Source: Rickettsiaceae bacterium (GTDB lineage: Bacteria > Pseudomonadota > Alphaproteobacteria > Rickettsiales > UBA6187). From it: a stretch of DNA of 40,496 nt. Shown here piece by piece: positions 9,146-16,473 of this stretch. The DNA is taken from contig JAJONM010000007.1 in assembly GCA_021323415.1 (NCBI GenBank), forward strand, positions 1-40,496. The letters are read 5' to 3'. Made by a program: the position numbers and the translations under genes. The notes under the pieces are model-generated. The model searched no databases, was not told the origin of the DNA, and saw only the letters and a list, made by a program, of their open reading frames with translations. How positions within the stretch are numbered: position 1 is the first letter of the stretch; every line of letters begins with the position of its first letter.

Positions 9146-10879
9146 ATGACTAATAATAATGGCTTAGGCCAACCCTCTATGCTGGAAAAGACTCCCGCAC
9201 AGAGACCTATAACACCTACCGTAGAAACACCATCTGCAGCTGCAGTAGTTGTTCCTATAGCAGCTCCATCAACAGCAACGTTTGCTTCTTTTGGCTTACC
9301 AGAAGAACTCGCTATTGCACTTACCCGCATGAATTTTACAATTCCTACTGAAATTCAATCCAAAGCAATACCTTTTGGTCTGCAAGGTAAGGATATTTTA
9401 GGTTCGGCACAAACTGGAACGGGCAAAACTTTTGCATTCGTAATTCCAATGCTGACTAAACTGATGAATTCATCGCGTGGTTCTGCACTGATATTGTTGC
9501 CCACTCGCGAGCTTGCTGTGCAGGTTGAAGCTGCAGTTAGCACATTGCTAGGATTTAGAAATAAAATCCGCACAGCAGTGCTGATTGGCGGTGAGCCAAT
9601 GCCAAAACAATATACACAATTACGTGCTAACCCACGGATTATCGTTGGCACTCCAGGGCGTATTAATGACCATTTACAGCGCGGTACATTGAAACTGCAT
9701 GACGCAGGCTTCCTGGTACTAGATGAAACTGACCGTATGCTTGATATGGGCTTTGGTATCCAGATTGACGAAATCGTTAAATACCTTCCTAAGCAACGTC
9801 AGACAATGTTATTCTCCGCTACAATCCCTGCAGAAATTGCGCGTCTTTCCAAGAACTATCTGGTTGACCCGGTGCGCGTTTCTGCTGGCTCTACTACAAC
9901 TCCTGCCGCTAAAATTAAGCAGGTTGTTATAGAAACTTCAGAAGAAGAAAAATATGGTGAGTTGTTAAAAATACTTGAAGTACGCGAAGGCGATGGTTCA
10001 GTAATAATATTCTGCAAAACCAAACGTGGCGTTGAGAAACTTTGGGATAAGCTTTCTCGTAAGGGATATAAAGCTGACTGTATCCATGGTGACTTGAAGC
10101 AATCAAGACGTGACCGTGTTATTGCGTCTTACCGTGCAAAAAAATTCAATATACTGGTTGCAACTGATGTTGCCGCACGTGGTTTAGACGTTCCTCACAT
10201 AGATCTGGTAATAAATTATGACTTACCACAATGTCCTGAGGATTTTATCCACCGTATCGGCAGAACAGCCAGAGCCGGGGCAGAAGGCGAGGCAATATCG
10301 CTGGTTTCTCCTGCAGATAAAGGAAAATGGCGCGATATTCAAAGATTGCTGAGTCCTGATGCTAATAAAGGTGGCAACGATAATCACAAAAGGGATGGCA
10401 ATAGGAATTACGGTCCAAAACGCAATAATGGCGGTGGCAACCGCTTGGGTGAGAACCGTAGCCGTAAAGGCGGCCGTCATGAGGGCGGTAACCGTTTTGG
10501 TGGCAACCGCGAAGGTGACGCTAGCCGTGAAAACTTTAAACGTGATGGTAGCAATGGCGATCGTGGAAGCTTTAATCGTGAAAATACCAACCGTGAAGGC
10601 GGCAATGGTGGCCGTGGAAGCTTTAACCGTGAAAATACCAACCGCGATGGTGGCAATGGTGGCCGTAGAAGCTTTAATCGCGAAAATACCAACCGTGAAA
10701 GCAGTAATGGTGGCCGTGAAGAGTTTAAATCTGAGAGCGGTAACCGTAACGACCAACACAAACCAAAGAAAGGATTCTTTGCTAAAAGAGGCGGTGTAAA
10801 AACTTTTAGCTTTAAGAAACCTGGCGGCAAAGATGGAAAACCAACAAAACCAGCTGGAGAACGCAGGTTCTTTGCTTAA
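9146..10879 (+). CDS. DEAD-box-family ATP-dependent RNA helicase with RG/N-rich tail
   Basis: A 577-residue RNA helicase of the RhlE/CsdA type, unwinding RNA in the cytosol. It has a Pro/Ala/Thr-rich leader (1-45), a Q motif near 47-71, motif I AQTGTGKT (88-95), Ia PTRELA (119-124), Ib GTPGR, motif II DETD (193-196), III SAT (224-226), V ATDVAARGLD and VI HRIGRTARAG (369-378). Motif II has Thr for the usual Ala. Residues 405-577 form a basic, disordered tail with three 17-residue repeats. An AAGGGG site precedes the ATG. The gene follows the cold-shock gene by 178 nt. The stop overlaps the convergent uppP stop by 2 nt. Confidence 0.95.
   Translation: MTNNNGLGQPSMLEKTPAQRPITPTVETPSAAAVVVPIAAPSTATFASFGLPEELAIALTRMNFTIPTEIQSKAIPFGLQGKDILGSAQTGTGKTFAFVIPMLTKLMNSSRGSALILLPTRELAVQVEAAVSTLLGFRNKIRTAVLIGGEPMPKQYTQLRANPRIIVGTPGRINDHLQRGTLKLHDAGFLVLDETDRMLDMGFGIQIDEIVKYLPKQRQTMLFSATIPAEIARLSKNYLVDPVRVSAGSTTTPAAKIKQVVIETSEEEKYGELLKILEVREGDGSVIIFCKTKRGVEKLWDKLSRKGYKADCIHGDLKQSRRDRVIASYRAKKFNILVATDVAARGLDVPHIDLVINYDLPQCPEDFIHRIGRTARAGAEGEAISLVSPADKGKWRDIQRLLSPDANKGGNDNHKRDGNRNYGPKRNNGGGNRLGENRSRKGGRHEGGNRFGGNREGDASRENFKRDGSNGDRGSFNRENTNREGGNGGRGSFNRENTNRDGGNGGRRSFNRENTNRESSNGGREEFKSESGNRNDQHKPKKGFFAKRGGVKTFSFKKPGGKDGKPTKPAGERRFFA
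10565..10717 (+). repeat. Three in-frame 51-bp tandem repeats in the helicase tail
   Basis: The units encode GSFNRENTNREGGNGGR, GSFNRENTNRDGGNGGR and RSFNRENTNRESSNGGR (residues 474-490, 491-507, 508-524). Because the unit length is a multiple of three, the copy number can change without a frameshift. The Arg/Gly/Asn composition fits a non-specific RNA-binding tail. Confidence 0.9.
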
Positions 10880-11676
10880 GAACTAAGCAAAGCCAGCATT
10901 ACGATTCCTAAAATAATACGATAATATGCAAAAGGTTTAAAACCGTTATTACTTACAAAAGTAATAACGGTTTTAACTACTAACATTGCAGATAAGAACG
11001 CAGCAATAAAACCTACAGCAATTACTCCCACATTATCAAAAGACAGGTCCTGACGGTTCTTATAAATATCAAAAACTGTGGCGCCTAGCATGGTTGGTAT
11101 GGCAAGGAAAAACGAAAATTCGGTAGCAGTTTTGCGGTCAACACCAAGGAGTAGTGACCCCATAATAGTAGCACCTGAACGCGATACACCAGGAATCATT
11201 GCCACACTTTGGGCAAAGCCGATAGATAATGCAGTTTTCCAACCAATTGCCTCAACTGAATTATATTTGGGCGTGCGCACATTTTTCTCAATTAATAAAA
11301 TGATAAATCCGCCAATAATTAAACTAGCGCATACCACATATGGTGAGAATAATACGTTCTTTATGAAACCGTGAAATAACACCCCAAGCACGGCAGCAGG
11401 CAAAAATGCCAAGCAAATATTAATAGTAAATTTCTGCGCGTTTTTATCTTTTGGCAGACCAATAACCACATCAATAATTTTTTGGCGATAAAGCCAGCAT
11501 ACAGCAAGAATCGCCCCTAGCTGGATAATAATTTCAAAGGTTTTTCCAGGTGGTGATTTAAATCCTAGTATATCTATCAATAATATCAAATGACCAGTGG
11601 AGGAGACGGGGATAAACTCCGTAAGTCCTTCAACCATTCCAAGTAGCGCAGCTTGTAATATTGTTATTATGTCCAT
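10876..11676 (-). CDS. uppP: Undecaprenyl-diphosphatase (UppP/BacA family)
   Basis: Dephosphorylates undecaprenyl diphosphate at the inner membrane, recycling the lipid carrier for peptidoglycan and surface polysaccharides. From the start at 11676 the protein has 266 residues, the usual length. It carries both signature motifs: EGLTEFIPVSSTGH (16-29) and PGVSRSGAT (162-170), among about eight membrane segments. The open frame extends to 11721, but that extension is translated from the repeat arm at 11712-11738 and is not family-like, so I place the start at MDII. The stop overlaps the helicase stop in convergent orientation. Confidence 0.94.
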   Translation of the reverse strand: MDIITILQAALLGMVEGLTEFIPVSSTGHLILLIDILGFKSPPGKTFEIIIQLGAILAVCWLYRQKIIDVVIGLPKDKNAQKFTINICLAFLPAAVLGVLFHGFIKNVLFSPYVVCASLIIGGFIILLIEKNVRTPKYNSVEAIGWKTALSIGFAQSVAMIPGVSRSGATIMGSLLLGVDRKTATEFSFFLAIPTMLGATVFDIYKNRQDLSFDNVGVIAVGFIAAFLSAMLVVKTVITFVSNNGFKPFAYYRIILGIVMLALLSS

Positions 11677-11711
11677 AGGTTTGTCATAGGAGATTTGTGG
11701 GTTGGTGTCTA

Positions 11712-11784
11712 GTAGAATCAAGAATCTGGAATCTAGAATTCAAGTGCTTTTCTGCTGTTCTAGATTCCAGATTCTTGATTCTAC
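11712..11784. repeat. Perfect 27-bp palindromic repeat of the 'gaatct' word family
   Basis: The arms at 11712-11738 and 11758-11784 are perfectly complementary around a 19-nt loop. Each arm is itself made of near-tandem words (gaatcaagaatctggaatctaga). The same words occur at 20271-20293, 33835-33856 and twice inside priA (39327-39383, 39717-39748). It sits between divergent uppP and flgB, so it is not placed as a terminator. Confidence 0.9.
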
Positions 11785-11912
11785 CTTTCTTCTACTTATC
11801 CACCATTTAGTATAAAAAGAACTGGAAATATACTATAGCTTGTGGTTATATAATATCGCGCTGGCAAGTAGCCTGGCGTTATTTTATGCTTTAAAATAAT
11901 GCTGGTTTATCC

Positions 11913-12350
11913 ATGAAAATACTTGCTGCAATTGTTTTATTGCTATCTTCTGTATCATCAGCCACCGCTAATGATGATGTATTTTCTTCCTTGCAAACAA
12001 AAATGCGTTACTTAAACAGCAGGCAATCGGTTATCTCTCAAAATATCGCTAATGCCAATACTCCCGGCTATAAATCTAATGATTTAAAACCATTAAAATT
12101 TGGAAAAAGTACTAACCAATTACAGCTTGCTACTACCACACCTGGCCACATTGGTGGAGCGGGCTCTGCAATGGGATTTAAAGCCATAAAGCAAAGAGAT
12201 AGTTACGAAACCACGCCAACAGGCAATAATGTGGTGCTAGAAGAGCAAATGGTAAAAATGTCAGAAACTGACCGAGATTATGAAACTACCACTAATGTAC
12301 TTAAGCAAATGAATGGTTTATTGAGAACTGCAATTGGAGGGGTACGTTAA
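11913..12350 (+). CDS. flgB: Flagellar basal-body rod protein FlgB with an N-terminal Sec signal peptide
   Basis: FlgB forms the proximal rod of the flagellar basal body. The rod-family signature SQNIANANTPGYK (about residues 42-54) and the C-terminal helix are present in this 145-residue protein. What is odd is the N-terminus: MKILAAIVLLLSSVSSATA followed by NDD is a classic Sec signal peptide (one Lys, hydrophobic core, AxA cleavage site after residue 19). FlgB is normally exported by the flagellar type III apparatus and has no cleavable signal. No internal Met lies between the signal and the conserved region, so a later start is not available. The stop overlaps the flgC start (TAATG), implying coupled translation. 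Confidence 0.92.
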   Translation: MKILAAIVLLLSSVSSATANDDVFSSLQTKMRYLNSRQSVISQNIANANTPGYKSNDLKPLKFGKSTNQLQLATTTPGHIGGAGSAMGFKAIKQRDSYETTPTGNNVVLEEQMVKMSETDRDYETTTNVLKQMNGLLRTAIGGVR

Positions 12351-12814
12351 TGTTTAAGATATTGTTCTTATTCCTAATATCAATCTGCTTTCTTGCAAAT
12401 GCTGCAAGCCTAGATGATGCAATGATGCAATCTGCTGCAGGAATGCGTGTTCAGGGAGAAAGAATGAAAGTAATTTCAGAAAATATAGCCAATGATTCCT
12501 CTATTGGCACTACTCCAGGGGCTGAGCCATATCGTCGCAAAACAATTAACTTCAAAGAAAAACTAGATAAACAAAGCGGTGTTAAATTAGTAACTGTAAA
12601 TAAAATAGGGCGTGATTATAAAACCGCATTTGGAGCTAAGTTTGATCCTGCCAATCCTGCTGCCGATGAAAAAGGTTACGTCTTATTACCTAATGTCGAG
12701 AATCCTGTAGAAATGCTGGATATGAAAGAGGCACAAAGGTCTTATGAGGCCAATCTTGGTGCTATGCAGACTTCAAAAAAAATGTATTTAAACACCGTTG
12801 AATTACTTAAATAA
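12350..12814 (+). CDS. flgC: Flagellar basal-body rod protein FlgC with an N-terminal Sec signal peptide
   Basis: A second proximal-rod subunit, 154 residues. The family signature SENIANDSSIGTTPGAEPYRRK (about 43-64) and the C-terminal MLDMKEAQRSYEANLGAMQT block are clear. Like FlgB it starts with a signal peptide: MFKILFLFLISICFLANA with an ANA-A cleavage site after residue 18, followed directly by the SLDDAMMQSAAGM sequence where family members normally begin. Two consecutive rod genes with separate signal peptides makes an annotation artefact unlikely. The ATG overlaps the flgB stop by one base. fliE follows 12 nt downstream. Confidence 0.92.
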   Translation: MFKILFLFLISICFLANAASLDDAMMQSAAGMRVQGERMKVISENIANDSSIGTTPGAEPYRRKTINFKEKLDKQSGVKLVTVNKIGRDYKTAFGAKFDPANPAADEKGYVLLPNVENPVEMLDMKEAQRSYEANLGAMQTSKKMYLNTVELLK

Positions 12815-12826
12815 TGAGAGCTTGTA

Positions 12827-13150
12827 ATGACTGTAAATTTTAGTGCCGCCTTAAACGCTTATAATACCGCTGCCAGAATCTTTAATAATATTGAGACCAG
12901 CGGCAATTCTGTAACACCGGCACGCATAAACGGAAATGACTTCTCAGGCATTATTTCTAGCCCTATAAGTTCTTCTATAGCCAGCATGAAAAATGCTGAA
13001 GCAGTGGTGGGCAAATCACTGGTAAAGCAAGCAGATATTACTGATGTTGTTATGGCCATCTCTAAAGCCGAACTTACGCTTAAAACCGTAATCGAAGTAA
13101 GGGATAGATTAGTTGCAGCACATCAGGATATCATGAAAATGCCTATATAA
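12827..13150 (+). CDS. fliE: Flagellar hook-basal body complex protein FliE
   Basis: FliE joins the MS ring to the rod and is the first substrate of flagellar type III export. The 107-residue length and the C-terminal pattern KQADITDVVMAISKAEL followed by LKTVIEVRDRLVAAHQDIMKMPI are typical. Unlike its FlgB and FlgC neighbours it has no hydrophobic N-terminus. The order flgB-flgC-fliE-fliQ is common in Alphaproteobacteria. Confidence 0.92.
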   Translation: MTVNFSAALNAYNTAARIFNNIETSGNSVTPARINGNDFSGIISSPISSSIASMKNAEAVVGKSLVKQADITDVVMAISKAELTLKTVIEVRDRLVAAHQDIMKMPI

Positions 13151-13160
13151 TGGAAAAAAA

Positions 13161-13433
13161 ATGGATCCAAGCTCTGCTTTAGAAATAAGTCGGGAAGCAA
13201 TATTTATACTGCTGAAGGTATCACTTCCGCTAATGCTGGTAGCGTTAATTGTAGGCCTTATTGTTTCAATATTTCAGGCATTAACACAAATTCAGGAACA
13301 AACCTTAACTTTTGTACCAAAAATTGTCGCAATTTTCTTCGCCCTTATTGTACTTTTACCATATATAGGCGGACAACTAGGCACTTTCTCAGAAAGTTTG
13401 GCAGCTATGATTATTAGCTCTGGCGGCAGCTAA
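13161..13433 (+). CDS. fliQ: Flagellar biosynthetic protein FliQ
   Basis: A 90-residue inner-membrane component of the flagellar type III export gate. It has two hydrophobic hairpin segments (about 17-40 and 48-75) and the family signature ALTQIQEQTLTFVPKI between them. It lies 10 nt after fliE and closes the basal-body cluster. Its presence shows that the type III export gate is encoded, which makes the Sec signals on FlgB and FlgC more puzzling. Confidence 0.93.
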   Translation: MDPSSALEISREAIFILLKVSLPLMLVALIVGLIVSIFQALTQIQEQTLTFVPKIVAIFFALIVLLPYIGGQLGTFSESLAAMIISSGGS

Positions 13434-13538
13434 TACGTTACCTTCTGGTTAAAAAGTCATATAATATACAATTCCAGGTCTATTTCGCCATAATTATAGC
13501 TAAATCATTATATTTGTAATATAATATCAATGTTTTTT

Positions 13539-13547
13539 TGCTATAAT
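13539..13547 (+). promoter_or_regulatory. Extended -10 promoter of the lipoprotein array
   Basis: TGcTATAAT at 13539-13547 is a perfect extended -10 element. No good -35 is seen at the right distance. Initiation near 13553 would start the transcript at or just before the first lipoprotein's ATGs (13554, 13566), giving a very short leader. Confidence 0.5.
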
Positions 13548-13565
13548 AGGCACATGGACATATTT

Positions 13566-13967
13566 ATGAACACGCTGAAAAATTATATCCTTGTGCTTGT
13601 TGCTATTTCAGCATTAATGGCTACTGGCTGCACACGACCAGATAGGGAGCAAGTACCACCAGAACGCAAATTCCTAGGTATAAGCAAAGATCAGTTCAAA
13701 CCTCGTGCATATAGGGACCAGATTTTTGACCACACACCTTTTCCTGACCGGACACCTCAAAATGAATATGAACAAAAGGAATATAGCTACGAATCAGGTT
13801 TTCAGGATGGTTGCCAAACCGCAACTAGTGCTATAGGTGAGGGGCTATATCGTCTTCGTGGTCCTAAAATAGACGCCGATAGACTTACAACTGATGCTAT
13901 GTATTTACGTGGTTTCCAAGATGCCAGCACATATTGTACCCTGACACTAGACTGGGAAACCCATTGA
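13566..13967 (+). CDS. Small lipoprotein 1 of a five-member tandem family
   Basis: I do not recognise a named family. The 133-residue product begins MNTLKNYILVLVAISALMATGC, a lipoprotein signal with the lipid-modified Cys at 22. A proline-rich linker (about 28-70) leads to the core shared with the next four genes: YxSGFQDGCQT (C83) and a matching YLRGFQDASTYC (C124). The two conserved cysteines probably form a disulfide in the periplasm. This is the most divergent member: the FYxFKQDP segment is replaced by LYRLRGPK. The open frame extends to 13530, but that region holds the -10 element, so I choose 13566 (13554 is an alternative). The stop is one base before the next ATG. Confidence 0.8.
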   Translation: MNTLKNYILVLVAISALMATGCTRPDREQVPPERKFLGISKDQFKPRAYRDQIFDHTPFPDRTPQNEYEQKEYSYESGFQDGCQTATSAIGEGLYRLRGPKIDADRLTTDAMYLRGFQDASTYCTLTLDWETH

Positions 13968-13968
13968 T

Positions 13969-14292
13969 ATGAAAAAATATTTAATAGTATTACTCATAAT
14001 TTTACAGGGCTGCACGCAGCAGTACAATAAATTCGGATGGGCAAAGCCTAACGAAATTAATTTGGAAGACCCGCCTGAAGGACCACCGGAGTACCAACAG
14101 GGATTTAAAGACGGATGTGCAAGCGGATATTCAGGATATGCTAACAGCTTTAATAAAATGTTTTTTACATGGAAACAGGATCCAACCCTTACTACCAATA
14201 ATGTGTATTACCAGATGTGGAAGGATGCTTACGCTTATTGTGCGGTTATAGGGATGATGGTCGATGAACATGGTATGGGGAATTGGAGGTAG
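13969..14292 (+). CDS. Small lipoprotein 2 of the tandem family
   Basis: A 107-residue putative lipoprotein of unknown function. The signal MKKYLIVLLIILQGC gives a lipidated C15. The core follows: YQQGFKDGCASGYSGY (C50), FFTWKQDP (about 65-72) and VYYQMWKDAYAYC (C91). The same core recurs in the three genes downstream. It starts one base after the previous stop, so the array is almost certainly one operon. Its final Trp-Arg-stop codons contain the GGAGG ribosome binding site of gene 3, which couples the two. Confidence 0.82.
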   Translation: MKKYLIVLLIILQGCTQQYNKFGWAKPNEINLEDPPEGPPEYQQGFKDGCASGYSGYANSFNKMFFTWKQDPTLTTNNVYYQMWKDAYAYCAVIGMMVDEHGMGNWR

Positions 14293-14294
14293 TT

Positions 14295-14609
14295 ATGATA
14301 AAAAATATTACGCTACTATCCATTTTGTTATTAATTATTGCCTGCGATGCAAAACCGCAAGTAGGGGCGCCATGGATGCAGGAAATGCTAAATCAAGGAC
14401 CAGAAGGGCCAACCAATTTCCGTCTAGGTTGGCGTGACGGATGCGAGACAGGAATATCGGCAACTTCAAACAGGTTACAGCGAGGATTCTACCACTTTAA
14501 ACAAAATTATGAGCTATCACAAGATCCGGTTTATTACACTGGTTGGAAAAATGCATTTAACTATTGCCAGAGATATGTATTCCAGTATTTAAGGCGTAAT
14601 ATTATTTAG
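14295..14609 (+). CDS. Small lipoprotein 3 of the tandem family
   Basis: A 104-residue putative lipoprotein: signal MIKNITLLSILLLIIAC with C17 as the lipidation site, then FRLGWRDGCETGIS (C50), GFYHFKQN (64-71) and VYYTGWKNAFNYCQRY (C91). An in-frame ATG exists at 14283, but GGAGG at 14286-14290 is spaced correctly for 14295, and the lipoprotein signal then has the right length. It ends shortly after the second conserved Cys, so it represents the minimal domain of the family. Confidence 0.82.
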   Translation: MIKNITLLSILLLIIACDAKPQVGAPWMQEMLNQGPEGPTNFRLGWRDGCETGISATSNRLQRGFYHFKQNYELSQDPVYYTGWKNAFNYCQRYVFQYLRRNII

Positions 14610-14619
14610 CACAACTAAG

Positions 14620-15009
14620 ATGAAAAATATTGTAATATTATTAATAACTATTTTGCTGGCATCGTGTGCCGGAAAGATATTTGATGAGAAAAGTCGCTTT
14701 GCGCCAAAACCTTGGCGTATGGGTGGACCTGACCGCGAAAATGCTTCACCAGAATATACTGAAGGATGGGATGACGGGTGTAGTACAGGCCTTTCAACAA
14801 TGAACCCTGGCTATTACAAAAGCTTCTACTCATTTAAGCAAGATCCTTATAAAGTAGATAACGAAGTCTATTACAAAGCATGGAAAGATGCTTATACCTA
14901 TTGCAGGCAGTATTCATTCCGTTTTGTGTGGGATGCATATGATCGTACCAATAATAAGTCGCTTGATAACAATTTATGCGTGTTATGCCCTAATGAGGCA
15001 ACAAGGTAA
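14620..15009 (+). CDS. Small lipoprotein 4 of the tandem family
   Basis: A 129-residue putative lipoprotein: signal MKNIVILLITILLASC (C16), core YTEGWDDGCSTGLST (C54), SFYSFKQDP (68-76) and VYYKAWKDAYTYCRQY (C95). A short tail adds a further CVLC pair (C120, C123) absent from the others. That pair could form a second disulfide or bind a metal, but there is no family knowledge to decide. It is 10 nt after gene 3 and 3 nt before gene 5. Confidence 0.82.
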   Translation: MKNIVILLITILLASCAGKIFDEKSRFAPKPWRMGGPDRENASPEYTEGWDDGCSTGLSTMNPGYYKSFYSFKQDPYKVDNEVYYKAWKDAYTYCRQYSFRFVWDAYDRTNNKSLDNNLCVLCPNEATR

Positions 15010-15012
15010 AGT

Positions 15013-15570
15013 ATGAAAAAGCTGGTATATTTTTTATCATTTTTATTACTTACAGGGTGTTATAACAATCCTGACTTCCTTAAGCCTGCATCATGGCTTT
15101 TTAAACAAATGCCAGATGATGCACCTAACAAGTATAAGCGTGGATGGAAAGATGGCTGCGAAACCGGGCTTTCAAGCATGACTAGCACTACCTATAAAAC
15201 TTTCTATTCCTTTAAACAGGACCCAAAACTACGCGAAGATCCTACTTATTACCGCACGTGGAAAGATACTTATGATTTTTGCCGGCACTACATTTATGGT
15301 ACAATCCGCCAGAGTGATATACGAATGAGGCTACCTAACCAGACCAGCGAATTCCACGAAACATTCCTTGGAACCCGCAGTATCTTTGATGAAGGACTTC
15401 TTAATATGTGGGGGCCGGGAGGTACTGTTTTGATGCCATTTAGTAACTTTGGAACCCTGGCTGGTAACGGCGCCTGGCCTTTAGATATAGGTGGCCAGAG
15501 TACCCTTGACTATTCCGATGACTACTTTACCGGTAATAATAACGGGCTTAATATGAATTATGAGTATTAA
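15013..15570 (+). CDS. Small lipoprotein 5 of the tandem family, with extended C-terminus
   Basis: A 185-residue putative lipoprotein: signal MKKLVYFLSFLLLTGC (C16), core YKRGWKDGCETGLSS (C49), TFYSFKQDP (63-71) and TYYRTWKDTYDFCRHY (C90). After the core it carries about 90 extra residues rich in Gly, Asn, Phe and Tyr, with no cysteine and no recognisable domain. The FYSFKQDP and WKDxY segments are nearly identical to gene 4, suggesting recent duplication. It is the last gene of the array. The tRNA follows 84 nt later and no clear terminator is visible between them. Confidence 0.82.
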   Translation: MKKLVYFLSFLLLTGCYNNPDFLKPASWLFKQMPDDAPNKYKRGWKDGCETGLSSMTSTTYKTFYSFKQDPKLREDPTYYRTWKDTYDFCRHYIYGTIRQSDIRMRLPNQTSEFHETFLGTRSIFDEGLLNMWGPGGTVLMPFSNFGTLAGNGAWPLDIGGQSTLDYSDDYFTGNNNGLNMNYEY

Positions 15571-15654
15571 TAGCATACAGCATATACTCAAGTTTCTGCT
15601 TGCAAATTCCTTTCTTCTTAGCTAATTACATACTCCCACCTGCGATTTTTACTT

Positions 15655-15730
15655 GGGAGAGTAGCTCAGTGGTTAGAGCAGGGCGCTCATAACGCCTTGG
15701 TCGGGGGTTCAAGTCCCTCCTCTCCCACCA
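15655..15730 (+). tRNA. tRNA with CAU anticodon, most likely tRNA-Ile2
   Basis: A complete cloverleaf: acceptor arms GGGAGAG (15655-15661) and CTCTCCC (15720-15726), encoded CCA (15728-15730), D arm with AGCTCAGTGGTTAGAGCA, anticodon loop CTCATAA with CAT at 15688-15690, and T arm GGGGGTTCAAGTCCCTC. The D-loop TCAGTGGTTAGAGCAG and the variable region CTTGGTCG resemble tRNA-Ile2, whose C34 is converted to lysidine to read AUA, more than elongator tRNA-Met. It is not an initiator: the acceptor ends with a G-C pair. Confidence 0.9.
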
Positions 15731-15737
15731 TTTATAG

Positions 15738-16400
15738 TTAATAAGTAGCTTTATACTTCCATGGAATAAAATTCTTTACAAAGAATGAAAAACGTCCACG
15801 CTTAGTTTTACGCATATAATCTTCATAACTTCTTAGCCAAGTAATCTGAATTACCCTTCTTTCACCTTTAAAAGGTTTATGCCCATGCCAGGAATTATTA
15901 GTTCGTACAAATGCTATAAATTCTCCAAAAACCGGGCTTACTTCTGCTGCACTATCATCAAAATCTTTATCATTATACAATATCCTAAGCCGCCCACCAT
16001 CTTCATTTTCAGGCCACTCTTCGTTAAGATATAGCAAAGCTGTAGCAATTTTAGCTTCTCCATCATTATGAATACGCCCATCTTTTAAGGCAGATAATTT
16101 GCGGACAGTAATAAGGCAAGGTTTATCACAAAGCCTTACTCCAAGCTTGTTACCTAATAGCCTAGTAAATTCCTCACTTTTTAAATCTCTAAGTAAGACA
16201 TTAAATGATCCATCGCTTTTAATTACGTCTGATGGAAAAAAGCCTGGCTTTCTAATAATTGGAAAATCACGATTGATTTCCTTACTATATTTAGGTGGAA
16301 TTACCGATTTTGCTATAAAATATGGATAGGGCTCTCTGTACACATTCGCACAAGCAATAGGCTCTATATCTATAAATCTTTTTTCTAAGTCGCAATCCAT
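15738..16400 (-). CDS. 2-oxoglutarate/Fe(II)-dependent oxygenase superfamily protein
   Basis: A 220-residue enzyme with the double-stranded beta-helix iron site: H111-x-D113 in RIHNDGEA, the distal His in SWHGHKPF (H172), and an Arg in RRVIQI (181/182) for the 2-oxoglutarate carboxylate. The intervening ALLYLNEEW...GGRLRIL pattern is typical of the prolyl-hydroxylase-like subgroup. The substrate cannot be read from the sequence; relatives hydroxylate proteins or small molecules or act in surface-glycan clusters. It is 73 nt downstream of rlmI on the same strand. Its 3' end converges on the tRNA. Confidence 0.82.
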   Translation of the reverse strand: MDCDLEKRFIDIEPIACANVYREPYPYFIAKSVIPPKYSKEINRDFPIIRKPGFFPSDVIKSDGSFNVLLRDLKSEEFTRLLGNKLGVRLCDKPCLITVRKLSALKDGRIHNDGEAKIATALLYLNEEWPENEDGGRLRILYNDKDFDDSAAEVSPVFGEFIAFVRTNNSWHGHKPFKGERRVIQITWLRSYEDYMRKTKRGRFSFFVKNFIPWKYKATY

Positions 16401-16473
16401 AGGCTGTAATTCCTCTACTGTATATGAAGACAGGTTTAGGTTTTACTGCATAAATTCTCAATCTGCTGTATGA

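Noticed and set aside
10223-10759. 178-codon open frame antisense to the helicase tail
   Set aside because: Repetitive TIATIAVGIF-type translation comes directly from the tandem repeats of the helicase on the other strand.
13530-13565. Longer start for lipoprotein 1 at 13530
   Set aside because: The extended -10 element lies inside this segment and the lipoprotein signal begins properly at 13566.
15655-15730. Elongator tRNA-Met for the CAU tRNA
   Set aside because: The D loop and variable loop match tRNA-Ile2 better; a covariance model with tilS-determinant check would settle it.
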